From positions 1 through 64,000 of the forward strand of contig NZ_JASERL010000006.1 of the NCBI RefSeq assembly GCF_030766935.1: a stretch of 64,000 nt of DNA. Direction: 5' to 3'. Positions 43,465 through 50,929 of this stretch are shown here, one piece after another. This DNA comes from Streptomyces sp. KL109B (lineage in GTDB: Bacteria > Actinomycetota > Actinomycetes > Streptomycetales > Streptomycetaceae). The notes under the pieces were generated by a model. That model worked only from the letters and a program-made list of their open reading frames with translations. It made no database searches and was not told where the DNA came from. A program made the position numbers and the translations under genes. The stretch's first letter is position 1, and each line of letters opens with the position of its first letter.

Positions 43465-44877
43465 GTGACCGACAGGTGGGACGCCGTCGCTACGGCGTCC
43501 GCGACAGCGGGCGGTGAGGTGAGCGCCCGCGAGGTGGCCGAGGCCGCGATCGCCCGTATCGAGAAGCTCAACGGCGAGCTCAACGCCGTCATCCACACCC
43601 GGTTCGACGAGGCGCTGGCCGAGGTCGACGCCGGACTGCCCGAAGGCCCGCTGCGCGGAGTGCCGGTGCTCGTCAAGGACCTCGGCATGGAGGTCGCCGG
43701 GCTGCCCGCGACCGGCGGCAGCAGGCTCTTCGCCGGCGTCGTCGCCGACCGCGACAGCGAACTCGTCCGGCGCTACCGGCGCGCCGGAATGGTCGTCCTC
43801 GGCACCACCAACACCCCCGAACTGGGCCTCAACGCCAGCACTGAACCGACGCTGTACGGCCCGACCCGCAACCCCTGGGGCAGGGGCCACTCGCCCGGCG
43901 GTTCGAGCGGCGGATCGGCCGTCGCCGTGAGCGCCGGCATGGTGCCCGTCGCGCACGCCAGCGACGGCGGCGGCTCGATCCGCATCCCCGCCGCGGCCTG
44001 CGGGCTCTTCGGGCTCAAGCCCGCACGCGGCCGGATCTCGCCCGCGCCGCGCCCCACCACCCTGTCCGGACTGGTCTCCGGCCACCACGCCGTGACCCGC
44101 ACGGTGCGCGACAGCGCGCTGCTCCTCGACATCGCCGCGGGCCCGCTCCCCGGCGACGCCTACGCGGCGCCCGCCGCGGCCGACTCGTTCGCCGCCTGCG
44201 CGCGGCGCGACCCGGGGCGGCTGCGGATCGGCCTCGTCACCTCCCTGCCGAACGGCCCCGCGGTGCACGCCGAGCCCCTGCGCGCCGTACTCGAAGCCGC
44301 CGGAGTGTGCGAGGAGTTGGGGCATCAGGTCGTCCACGTCACGGCCCCCTACCGGCCGGAGGAGGTCGGCGCCGCGTCGGGCACGCTCATGGCGGCCGAC
44401 GCCGTCGCCCAGATCGACGCCCGGCTCGAACAGCTCGGCCGGCCGCTCGCCGACGACGACATCGAACCCTTCACCCGGGTCATCTACGACCACGGCCGCA
44501 CGCTCTCCGCCGCGGACGTCAGCCGTGCGCTGCGGAAGGCGCAGGAGATCGGCTGGCGGGTCGGCGCCGCGTTCGAGGAGTACGACGTGCTGCTCACCCC
44601 GACCCTCGCGCACCCCACGCCCCGGCTCGGCGTCCTCGACACCCGCCGCCCGGAGACGATCTACGAACACGCCGCCGTGCGGTCGGCGTTCACCAGCGTC
44701 CACAACGTCACCGGCATGCCGGCCATGTCCGTCCCCTTCGGACACGACAGCGACGGGCTGCCGCTGGGCGTCCAGTTCGCCGCCGTCAGGGGCGAGGGAC
44801 TGCTCCTCGCCGTGGCCGCACAGCTCGAACAGGCCGCGCCCTGGGACACCGACACCCCACCTGCCGCCCGTAGTTGA
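43465..44877 (+). CDS. Amidase (amidase-signature family)
   Basis: A 470-residue Ser-cisSer-Lys hydrolase. The lysine is in PVLVKDLGMEVAG, the cis-serine in GHSPGGSSGGSAVA and the nucleophile serine in DGGGSIRIPAAACGLFG. It hydrolyses an amide bond; in this steroid region a deconjugation of an amidated steroid acid or breakdown of another amide can be imagined, but the family is broad. GTG start with GAGGAGA upstream. Its promoter region carries one of the recurrent palindromes. The next gene is an exporter. Confidence 0.87.
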   Translation: MTDRWDAVATASATAGGEVSAREVAEAAIARIEKLNGELNAVIHTRFDEALAEVDAGLPEGPLRGVPVLVKDLGMEVAGLPATGGSRLFAGVVADRDSELVRRYRRAGMVVLGTTNTPELGLNASTEPTLYGPTRNPWGRGHSPGGSSGGSAVAVSAGMVPVAHASDGGGSIRIPAAACGLFGLKPARGRISPAPRPTTLSGLVSGHHAVTRTVRDSALLLDIAAGPLPGDAYAAPAAADSFAACARRDPGRLRIGLVTSLPNGPAVHAEPLRAVLEAAGVCEELGHQVVHVTAPYRPEEVGAASGTLMAADAVAQIDARLEQLGRPLADDDIEPFTRVIYDHGRTLSAADVSRALRKAQEIGWRVGAAFEEYDVLLTPTLAHPTPRLGVLDTRRPETIYEHAAVRSAFTSVHNVTGMPAMSVPFGHDSDGLPLGVQFAAVRGEGLLLAVAAQLEQAAPWDTDTPPAARS

Positions 44878-44884
44878 CGGGCCG

Positions 44885-44948
44885 CCAAGTCACCAAGTCA
44901 CCAAGCCACCAAGCCACCAAGCCACCAAGTCACCAAGCCACCAAGCAC
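44885..44948. repeat. 8-bp CCAAGYCA tandem repeat
   Basis: Eight units of CCAAGTCA, CCAAGCCA or CCAAGCAC directly after the amidase stop, before the MFS gene's ribosome site. Confidence 0.92.
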
Positions 44949-44978
44949 GGTTCCGCACCCCCCGGACAAAGGAACACG

Positions 44979-46490
44979 ATGGCAGACAACAACGTCACCC
45001 CACGCCCCGCGGTGGTCTCCAAAGGGAGAGCAGTGGCCGTGCTCGCCTTGGTCATCCTCCTCTCGGAGGCCGCCACCTTCGAGGTCACGATGGTCTACCC
45101 GGCGATGCCGGACATGGCCAGGGAGTTCAGGACCCTGAACATCGCCTGGGCCGCCTCTATCGTCACGCTGGCCGGCGCCACCGTCATGCCACTGATCGGC
45201 AAGGCCGCCGACAAGTGGGGCAAGAAACGGGTCATCGTCCTGCTCGGCCTGATCTTCCTCGCGGGCAGCGTGATCTGCGCGCTCGCCTCCTCCTTCGCCA
45301 TGCTCCTTGTGGGGCGGGCCGTGCAGGGCTGCATCGTCGGGATCGTCTCCCTCTCGTACAGCCTCGTACGGGACATCATGCCGCGCTCGTTCGTGCCCAT
45401 CGCGCTCGGCACCGTGGTGACCGGCGTCGGCATGGCCGCGCTCGTCGGCCCCTTCCTCGCCGGGTGGCTCGTCGACGCCCACGGACCGGAGGGTGTCTTC
45501 TGGTTCCTCGCGCTCTACGCCGTCGTCCTGCTGCCGTTCTACGCCTTCGTCATCCCCGAGAGCCCGCTGCGCGTCGACCGGCCCGTCGACTACCTCGGCA
45601 CACTCCTGCTCGGCCCGGGAATCGGTGTGCTGCTGCTCGGCATCACCCAGGGCAACGCGTGGGGCTGGACCGCCGGATCCACCCTCACCTTCCTCGTGCT
45701 CGGCGCCGCGATGCTGATCGCCTTCGCGGCGTGGGAGCGGGTCTGCCGGTACCCGCTGATCTCGCTGGACGTCCTGCTGGGCCCCCGGTTCGGCCCCACT
45801 GTGCTCGCCGTCGGGTGCGTGACGTACATGATGAACGCGCACGCGCTGATCAGCCCCACCATGCTGCGGACACCGGAGGGCATCCCGGGCATCGGCTACG
45901 GCGCCGGGCTCTCCGCCACCGAACTCGCCGTGTGGACCTGCCCGTTGGGCATCGCCGCCATGTTCGTCGGCCCCCTCGGCGGCTATCTGACCACGAGGAT
46001 CGGCGCCCGCAACGTGCTCCTCGCGGGCGCCGCGTGCTACCTCCTGGTCATGCTCCTCGGCTCCCAACTGTTCACCGTGCAGTGGCAGGTCGGGCTCATG
46101 GCCCTGGCGGGCGGCTGCGCCAACGGCTTCCTGCACTCCTCGAACGCCAACCTGCTCCAGGACTCCCTGCCCGCCTCGCAGAACGCGGTCGGCAACTCGG
46201 TGGCCGGGATGACCACGCTGCTGGCCTCCGGCATCGCCACGTCGCTCACCGGCGTCGTCATGTCCGGCCATGTGCTGAAGGTCGACGCCGCCACCAGTTC
46301 CGTCGTGTACGCGGACGGCGCCCTCACCCATGCGTACGCGTACGCGGCGGTGGTGGGCGCGGTCGGCGTGGTGGTCGCTCTGCTCATGAAGCACGGCCGC
46401 GCCCCTGCGCGGGGCGGCCTCGCCGAACCGTCGGAGGGTGTCCCGCCGGTCGGGGAGGCCCGGGTACCGGCGAGCGGGGCGGCGGGCTGA
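44979..46490 (+). CDS. MFS exporter, DHA2-like (14 TM)
   Basis: A 503-residue drug:H+ antiporter. VLALVILLSEAATFEVTMVYPAMPDM is TM1 with the family's motif D-like end; GKAADKWGKKRVIVLLGL is motif A after TM2, RAVQGCIVGIVSLSYSLVRD motif B, and GTVVTGVGMAALVGPFLAGWLVD motif C, typical for exporters. About 14 hydrophobic segments follow. The C-terminal tail is cytoplasmic and proline/glycine-rich. ATG 44979 follows GGACAAAGGA. Probably exports or imports the compound handled by the amidase or the steroid enzymes. Confidence 0.87.
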   Translation: MADNNVTPRPAVVSKGRAVAVLALVILLSEAATFEVTMVYPAMPDMAREFRTLNIAWAASIVTLAGATVMPLIGKAADKWGKKRVIVLLGLIFLAGSVICALASSFAMLLVGRAVQGCIVGIVSLSYSLVRDIMPRSFVPIALGTVVTGVGMAALVGPFLAGWLVDAHGPEGVFWFLALYAVVLLPFYAFVIPESPLRVDRPVDYLGTLLLGPGIGVLLLGITQGNAWGWTAGSTLTFLVLGAAMLIAFAAWERVCRYPLISLDVLLGPRFGPTVLAVGCVTYMMNAHALISPTMLRTPEGIPGIGYGAGLSATELAVWTCPLGIAAMFVGPLGGYLTTRIGARNVLLAGAACYLLVMLLGSQLFTVQWQVGLMALAGGCANGFLHSSNANLLQDSLPASQNAVGNSVAGMTTLLASGIATSLTGVVMSGHVLKVDAATSSVVYADGALTHAYAYAAVVGAVGVVVALLMKHGRAPARGGLAEPSEGVPPVGEARVPASGAAG

Positions 46491-46556
46491 ACTACCCCAG
46501 GGCCATGAGTGTGTGGGGGAGCGGGGGGGGGGGCGGATGTTATGCGGGGCGGTGGT

Positions 46557-47069
46557 TCATGCCTCCTGCGTCGCCCCGTCGTCCGCCACACCGGAGGCCA
46601 GCAGCTCAGGTGACTCGGCGCGGCCGTCCAGGACGCGGTTCGTGCGGACGGTCACGCGCCAGCCGTCGGGGCCCCGGCGCAGCCGCCAGTGGTTCGCCGT
46701 GGCCCGGCGCAGCACGAAGGCGTCCGCCTCCGGGTCACGGACGATCATGGTGGTGTAGCAGACGGCCACGGCCTCGTCGCCGTCCACCCGCACCCGCGGC
46801 GCGCCCACGACATGGGCGCAGCCCCGGCCGATCCACCGTTGGTGGTTGGGGGAGCGGACCATGGCCTCGATCTCCGTACGTCCGGTCATCAGCAGTTCGT
46901 CGACGTCGTAGACGCCGTCCTCCTCCCACAGTGCGGCCACGGCCTCGGCCTGCCCGCTGTCGACCAGCGGACCGTAGGAGAGGATCAGCGACGTGATGGC
47001 GGCCTCGTCCTCCAGGCGGGACAGCCGCCGTTCCAGGTACTCCAGGCGCTGGTCGGTGGTCGGGCTCAA
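46557..47069 (-). CDS. SnoaL/NTF2-like protein
   Basis: A 170-residue alpha+beta barrel protein: RLEDEAAITSLILSYGPLVDSGQ, VAALWEEDGVYDVD, RGCAHVVGAPRVRVDGDEAVAVCYTTMIV. The SnoaL-like family includes ketosteroid-isomerase relatives and dehydratases; the aspartate cluster EEDGVYDVDELL is the usual pocket entry. A TTG start with AAGGGAA 6 bp upstream is the only start that fits. It lies 58 bp downstream of the LLM gene, probably co-transcribed. Steroid isomerase activity is conceivable from the context but not shown. Confidence 0.82.
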   Translation of the reverse strand: MSPTTDQRLEYLERRLSRLEDEAAITSLILSYGPLVDSGQAEAVAALWEEDGVYDVDELLMTGRTEIEAMVRSPNHQRWIGRGCAHVVGAPRVRVDGDEAVAVCYTTMIVRDPEADAFVLRRATANHWRLRRGPDGWRVTVRTNRVLDGRAESPELLASGVADDGATQEA

Positions 47070-47127
47070 CGGGCGTTCCCTTCGGTCGGGTTGAGGGGTG
47101 TAGCGAGGGCTGAGGATTGGGGGGCGA

Positions 47128-47982
47128 TCAGAGCTCGGCGGCCAGGGCGTGGAGGGCTTCGAGTTGCTCGCAGTAGTGCTCTGCCGACCGTGCCGAGACG
47201 GAGGCGGACAGCAGCGTGGCCCCCGCGTCGCGCAGCCGGGTCAGGGCGGCGGCCGTGTCCTTCGGTGCCCCGCCGGGGTCGAGGGGGCGGCCGGGCGCGA
47301 GGACGACCTCGAAGCCGTTCGGGAGTTCGGTCCCGGCGAGCATCCCGCGGAGCCGGTCGGGCGCGAGGCCGAACGGCACCCAGCCGTCCGCGAGCGACAC
47401 GGCCCGGCGCAGCGAGCGCGGCGTCCGGCCGCCGACCCACAGCGGGACCGGCTCCTGGACGGCGTGCGGTTCGACGACGAAGTCCGCGAACGAGTAGTGC
47501 TCCCCGTGGTACTCCGGCACTCGCCGGGACAGCGCGGCGCGCAGGGCCCGCAGGGCGTCGTCGGCGCGTGCCCCGCGGCCGGTGAACTCGGCGCCGAGCA
47601 GCTCGAATTCCCCGGCGAGGCTGCCGACTCCGAGCCCGAGCGTGACGCGTCCGCCGCTGAGCCGGTCCAGGGTGCCGTAGCGCTTGGCGATCTGGAGCGG
47701 GTGGTGGTAGCCGAGCACGAGCACCTGGGTGGTCAGCCGGATGCGGCTGGTCACCGCGGACAGATGGCCGAGCGTGGCCACCGGGTCCCAGTACGTGCCG
47801 CCGCGTTCACGGGCGACGTCGACGGGGACCGCCACGTGTTCGCTGCACGTGAGGTGGTGGAAGCCGAGCCGGTCGGCGGTGCGCGCGATCAGGCTCAGCT
47901 CGTCGATGCCCGCGTCCGCCTCCCAGGGCGAGGCGGCGCCCGGCAGCCGCACCACCACGGGCGTTGTGATCCCGATCCGCAT
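47128..47982 (-). CDS. LLM-class (F420/FMN) oxidoreductase
   Basis: A 284-residue luciferase-like barrel. ADAGIDELSLIARTADRLGFHHLTCSEHVAVP, VLVLGYHHPLQIAKRYGTLDRLSGGRVTLGLGVG and VPLWVGGRTPRSLRRA are the LLM motifs; actinobacterial members commonly use F420. ATG 47982 is preceded by GAGGAGAG 5 bp away. It is divergent from the IclR gene, with a TCCCG-N5-CGGGA palindrome between. It may reduce or oxidise a steroid intermediate. Confidence 0.86.
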   Translation of the reverse strand: MRIGITTPVVVRLPGAASPWEADAGIDELSLIARTADRLGFHHLTCSEHVAVPVDVARERGGTYWDPVATLGHLSAVTSRIRLTTQVLVLGYHHPLQIAKRYGTLDRLSGGRVTLGLGVGSLAGEFELLGAEFTGRGARADDALRALRAALSRRVPEYHGEHYSFADFVVEPHAVQEPVPLWVGGRTPRSLRRAVSLADGWVPFGLAPDRLRGMLAGTELPNGFEVVLAPGRPLDPGGAPKDTAAALTRLRDAGATLLSASVSARSAEHYCEQLEALHALAAEL

Positions 47983-48068
47983 GGACTCTCTCCTCGTTCC
48001 GTCGGCGCCGTGCGTGCTGTCTGTCGAGGCGATTCGTAACGCAGGAGCGGGACATGGGGGCGGGCGGA

Positions 48069-48083
48069 TCCCGCTGATCGGGA
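48069..48083. promoter_or_regulatory. 15-bp palindrome TCCCG-CTGAT-CGGGA (copy 1)
   Basis: Perfect 5-bp arms. The whole 15-mer is identical to the one at 49938-49952. It lies between the LLM gene and iclR. Confidence 0.75.
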
Positions 48084-48171
48084 GGCCGGGGCAGGTGTGC
48101 GCGGAGGGACGGCGGTGGAATCCCGTGCAGACCTCTTCCTCCCCGTCGTGCGCACTGCTAGCTTCCAAAAG

Positions 48172-48190
48172 TAGAATTCATTTCAGAAAG
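48172..48190. promoter_or_regulatory. Operator-like TAGAATTCATTTCAGAAAG upstream of iclR
   Basis: An AT-rich block 16 bp before the iclR start whose inverted near-copy lies before the thiolase gene (58752-58769). IclR-type autoregulation is likely. Confidence 0.65.
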
Positions 48191-48205
48191 AACTGGAGGT
48201 GCCCC

Positions 48206-49141
48206 ATGACGGTTGTCAACGACGTGGCTGCTGTGGACGCGCCCGCTCGTGGGGGCGCGCCCGCTCGTGGGGACACGCCCGCTCGCAAGGAGCTGCCGCC
48301 GTCGATGGTCGAGCGGATGACGCTGATCATGGACGCGTTCACCGGACGCACCACGCGGCTGTCCCTGGAGGACGTGGCCCGCCGCACCCACCTGCCGCGC
48401 TCCACGGCCCACCGCATCCTCGAACAGCTCGTACGGCTGCGCTGGTTGGAGCACACCCACGTCGGCTACGGGCTCGGCCGTCGCGCGCTGGGGCTCGGCG
48501 GTGGCGACGGCGCCCATGCCGAGATCCGCGCCGTCGCCGCCGGGCGGCTGCACCAGCTGCAGATCCGTACCGGTCTTGTCGTGCACCTCGCCGTGCTCGA
48601 CGAAGGGCAGGTGCTGTACCTCGACAAGGCCGGCGGACGGTTCGCCGCCGCGGTCCCCTCCTGGGTCGGCGGCCGGGCCCCGGCGCCCGCCACGGCGCTC
48701 GGCAAGGCGATGCTGGCCTGGCTGGAGCCGGAGGACGTCGAGTCCAGGCTCGGCGACACCCTGGGCAAGATCACCCACCGCACCATCGCCGACCTGCCGA
48801 CGCTGCATCAGGAGCTGCACCGGATCAGGCGGCGCCGCGGCCTTGCCTTCGAGCACGGCGAGTTCTTCCCCGGCGTCGCCTGCGTGGCGGCGGCCGTGCG
48901 TGGACCGGAGGGGCCGGTGGCGGCGATCTCGCTGGCCGGGGAGCCGCGCACTCCGCTGGAGAAGGTGGCGCCGCTCGTGGTCGACGCCGCCAGGCAGGTC
49001 TCGCGGGAGCTGTTCCCCTGCCTGGACGGCAACGACCGGCACGGCAAGGCGAGGACCGTGGCCGCCGACCGGGCGGACACCTGGTCGGCGCAGACCATGG
49101 ACCGGCTGCTCGCGGCAGGGCAGGACGGCGACTGGCTCTGA
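48206..49141 (+). CDS. IclR-family regulator of the steroid cluster
   Basis: A 311-residue regulator. An N-terminal repeat PARGGAPARGDTPARK precedes the HTH (MVERMTLIMDAFTGRTTRLSLEDVARRTHLPRSTAHRILEQLVRLRWLEH). The effector domain follows (ALGKAMLAWLEPEDVE, RRGLAFEHGEFFPGVACVAAAVRGPEG, AAISLAG), and a 40-residue tail extends beyond the usual end. GGAGGT 5 bp before the ATG. It sits at the centre of the steroid genes with two motif types around it; it probably controls the hsa/kstD and thiolase operons. Confidence 0.89.
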   Translation: MTVVNDVAAVDAPARGGAPARGDTPARKELPPSMVERMTLIMDAFTGRTTRLSLEDVARRTHLPRSTAHRILEQLVRLRWLEHTHVGYGLGRRALGLGGGDGAHAEIRAVAAGRLHQLQIRTGLVVHLAVLDEGQVLYLDKAGGRFAAAVPSWVGGRAPAPATALGKAMLAWLEPEDVESRLGDTLGKITHRTIADLPTLHQELHRIRRRRGLAFEHGEFFPGVACVAAAVRGPEGPVAAISLAGEPRTPLEKVAPLVVDAARQVSRELFPCLDGNDRHGKARTVAADRADTWSAQTMDRLLAAGQDGDWL

Positions 49142-49145
49142 CGTG

Positions 49146-49775
49146 TTACCCCCAGAGGTCGCCCATGCCCCAAGTGAAGGGCCCCGCAGGGGGGTTGGGG
49201 TGCGCGGGTGCTTCGGCCTCGACGCCGAAGTGGCCGCGGAAGAACAGCATCGGCCGTCGCCCGTCCTCCGTCTCCAGGCCCAGGACCCGGCCGATCACCA
49301 CGTCGTGGTCGCCGGTCGCGCGCACGTCGACCACCTCCGCGTGCGCGCGCATCAGCACGCCGCGCAGCGCGGGTGTTCCCCAGCGCGAGAGGTCCCAGCC
49401 GAGCCCCTCGAACTTCGCGCCCCTGCTGGAGCCGAAGCGTTCGCACAGCCCGGACTGCTCCTCGGCCAGGACGTTGACGCAGAACCGGCCCGTGTCCCTG
49501 ATGCGTGGCCAGGCCCGGCCGCGGTGGTCGGCGCAGAAGAGGACCAGCGGCGGATCGAGCGAGACGGACGCGAAGGACTGGCAGGCGAAACCGACCGGAT
49601 CGCCTTGCGGGTCGAGGCCGGTCACCACGGTCACCCCGGTCGCGAACACCCCCATGGCCCGGCGCATTTCGGCCGGCGTGGGCGCGGCGCCGCCAGGTGC
49701 CCCGGCTGTCACGGGTGCCTCGGACGCGCCGGGCGCCCTGGGTGCCTCGGGCGTTGCGGGCGACTGCGTTCTCAT
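49146..49775 (-). CDS. hsaB: HsaB-like flavin reductase
   Basis: A 209-residue flavin reductase: MGVFATGVTVVTGLDPQGDPVGFACQSFASVSLDPPLVLFC and RFCVNVLAEEQSGLCERF, the FMN/NADH reductase signature. It is the expected partner of the two-component 3-HSA hydroxylase HsaA encoded nearby, supplying reduced flavin. Ends 4 bp from the converging iclR stop. ATG 49775 has GAGG 8 bp upstream; a GTG 9 bp earlier overlaps this ribosome site. The Ala/Pro-rich N-terminus is low-complexity. Assignment depends on the neighbouring hsa genes. Confidence 0.82.
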   Translation of the reverse strand: MRTQSPATPEAPRAPGASEAPVTAGAPGGAAPTPAEMRRAMGVFATGVTVVTGLDPQGDPVGFACQSFASVSLDPPLVLFCADHRGRAWPRIRDTGRFCVNVLAEEQSGLCERFGSSRGAKFEGLGWDLSRWGTPALRGVLMRAHAEVVDVRATGDHDVVIGRVLGLETEDGRRPMLFFRGHFGVEAEAPAHPNPPAGPFTWGMGDLWG

Positions 49776-49867
49776 CGTGTTCACCTCAAGGGGGACGTCG
49801 CGGTGTCGTGCGCGGTGGGCGAGCGGAGACCGAAGCTAGGCCCGGGCCGGACGGCGCAGAGCGCCGC

Positions 49868-49882
49868 TCCCGATGAGTGGAA
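49868..49882. promoter_or_regulatory. Degenerate copy of the recurrent palindrome
   Basis: TCCCGATGAGTGGAA, with an overlapping GGAACCCGTTCC (49879-49890), in the hsaB/hsaD divergent region. Confidence 0.5.
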
Positions 49883-49937
49883 CCCGTTCCGGGGTGGCCG
49901 GGCTCCCGGCGGCGTCCCGGTGGTCACCACCCGCACG

Positions 49938-49952
49938 TCCCGCTGATCGGGA
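49938..49952. promoter_or_regulatory. 15-bp palindrome TCCCG-CTGAT-CGGGA (copy 2)
   Basis: Base-for-base identical to 48069-48083. It lies upstream of the hsaD-kstD operon, 111 bp before hsaD. Confidence 0.78.
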
Positions 49953-49999
49953 CTTCCCCCGTCCCGCCCTTCGGCCCCGGTTACGTTCCCGGCGTCGAC

Positions 50000-50049
50000 C
50001 ACAGAACGGCCACACGGGACGGCCACACAGGACGGCGACACAGGACGGC
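50000..50049. repeat. 13-bp tandem repeat in hsaD leader
   Basis: Three copies of CACACRGGACGGC and a shorter one, ending just before the hsaD ribosome site. Confidence 0.85.
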
Positions 50050-50062
50050 GAAAGCGGGAGCC

Positions 50063-50929
50063 ATGACGGAGCTGAGCCGCGAGTCCACCGCGCGTGAACT
50101 CGCCACCGACCAGGGCGTATTGAGGTACCACGAGGCCGGTGACGGGCCGCCCCTCGTGCTGCTGCACGGATCGGGCCCCGGCGTCACCGGCTGGCGCAAC
50201 TACCGCGGCAACCTCGCCACCTTCGCCGAGCACTTCCGCTGCCTCGTCCTGGAGCTGCCCGGATTCGGCGTCAGCGACCCCGTCGAAGGCCACCCCATGG
50301 TCACGGCTCCGGACAGCCTCGGCCGCTTCCTCGACGCCCTCGGCCTCGACCAGGTCGACGTCATCGGCAACTCCATGGGCGGCATCGTCGGCACCCAGTA
50401 CGCGCTGCGCCACCCCGAACGGATCCGCAGGCTCGTCACCATCGGCGGCATCGGCCGCAACCTGTACAGCCCAGGCCCCGGCGAGGGCATCAGGCTGCTG
50501 ACCGAGTTCACCGACCACCCCTCCCGCGAGGGCCTGGTCCGCTGGCTGCGCTCCATGGTGCACGACCCGAGCCTCGTCACCGACGAACTCATCGAGGAAC
50601 GCTGGGAGTTGGCCAACGCCCCGCAGGCCCTCGCCAACGCCCGCGCCATGTACGGGAGTTCCGCCTTCGCCGCCCGCGCGAGCGCCGCCGCCTCCTCCGA
50701 CCAGCCGCCGTACTGGGCGATGCTGCACCGGCTCAGGGCGAAGACCCTCATCACCTGGGGCCGCGACGACCGGGTGAGCCCCGTCGACATGTCCATCGTG
50801 CCGATGCGCACCATCCCCGACGTCGAACTGCACGTGTTCCCCGACTGCGGTCACTGGGTGATGATCGAGCAGAAGGCGGCCTGGGAGAGCGTCGTACTGG
50901 CCTTCCTGACCCGCAAGGAGTCGGCATGA
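50063..50929 (+). CDS. hsaD: HsaD-like meta-cleavage product hydrolase
   Basis: A 288-residue alpha/beta hydrolase with the C-C hydrolase oxyanion signature LLHGSGPGVTGWRNYRGNL, nucleophile serine in VIGNSMGGIVG, aspartate in WGRDDRVSP and histidine in DCGHWVMIEQ. In the steroid route it cleaves 4,9-DSHA to 2-hydroxyhexa-2,4-dienoate and DOHNAA. The adjoining KstD, KshB and extradiol dioxygenase make HsaD more likely than an aromatic (BphD) role. GGGAG precedes the ATG. Confidence 0.87.
   Translation: MTELSRESTARELATDQGVLRYHEAGDGPPLVLLHGSGPGVTGWRNYRGNLATFAEHFRCLVLELPGFGVSDPVEGHPMVTAPDSLGRFLDALGLDQVDVIGNSMGGIVGTQYALRHPERIRRLVTIGGIGRNLYSPGPGEGIRLLTEFTDHPSREGLVRWLRSMVHDPSLVTDELIEERWELANAPQALANARAMYGSSAFAARASAAASSDQPPYWAMLHRLRAKTLITWGRDDRVSPVDMSIVPMRTIPDVELHVFPDCGHWVMIEQKAAWESVVLAFLTRKESA

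Noticed and set aside
41713..44745. A 1010-codon antisense ORF opposite the SDR and amidase genes
   Set aside because: Gly/Arg/Asp-rich shadow typical of high-GC genomes; the + strand has three clear enzymes.
46491..46556. G-run (about ten G) as a G-quadruplex switch
   Set aside because: A single homopolymer-like run between convergent genes without spaced G-tracts; could be sequencing-prone DNA rather than a regulatory element.
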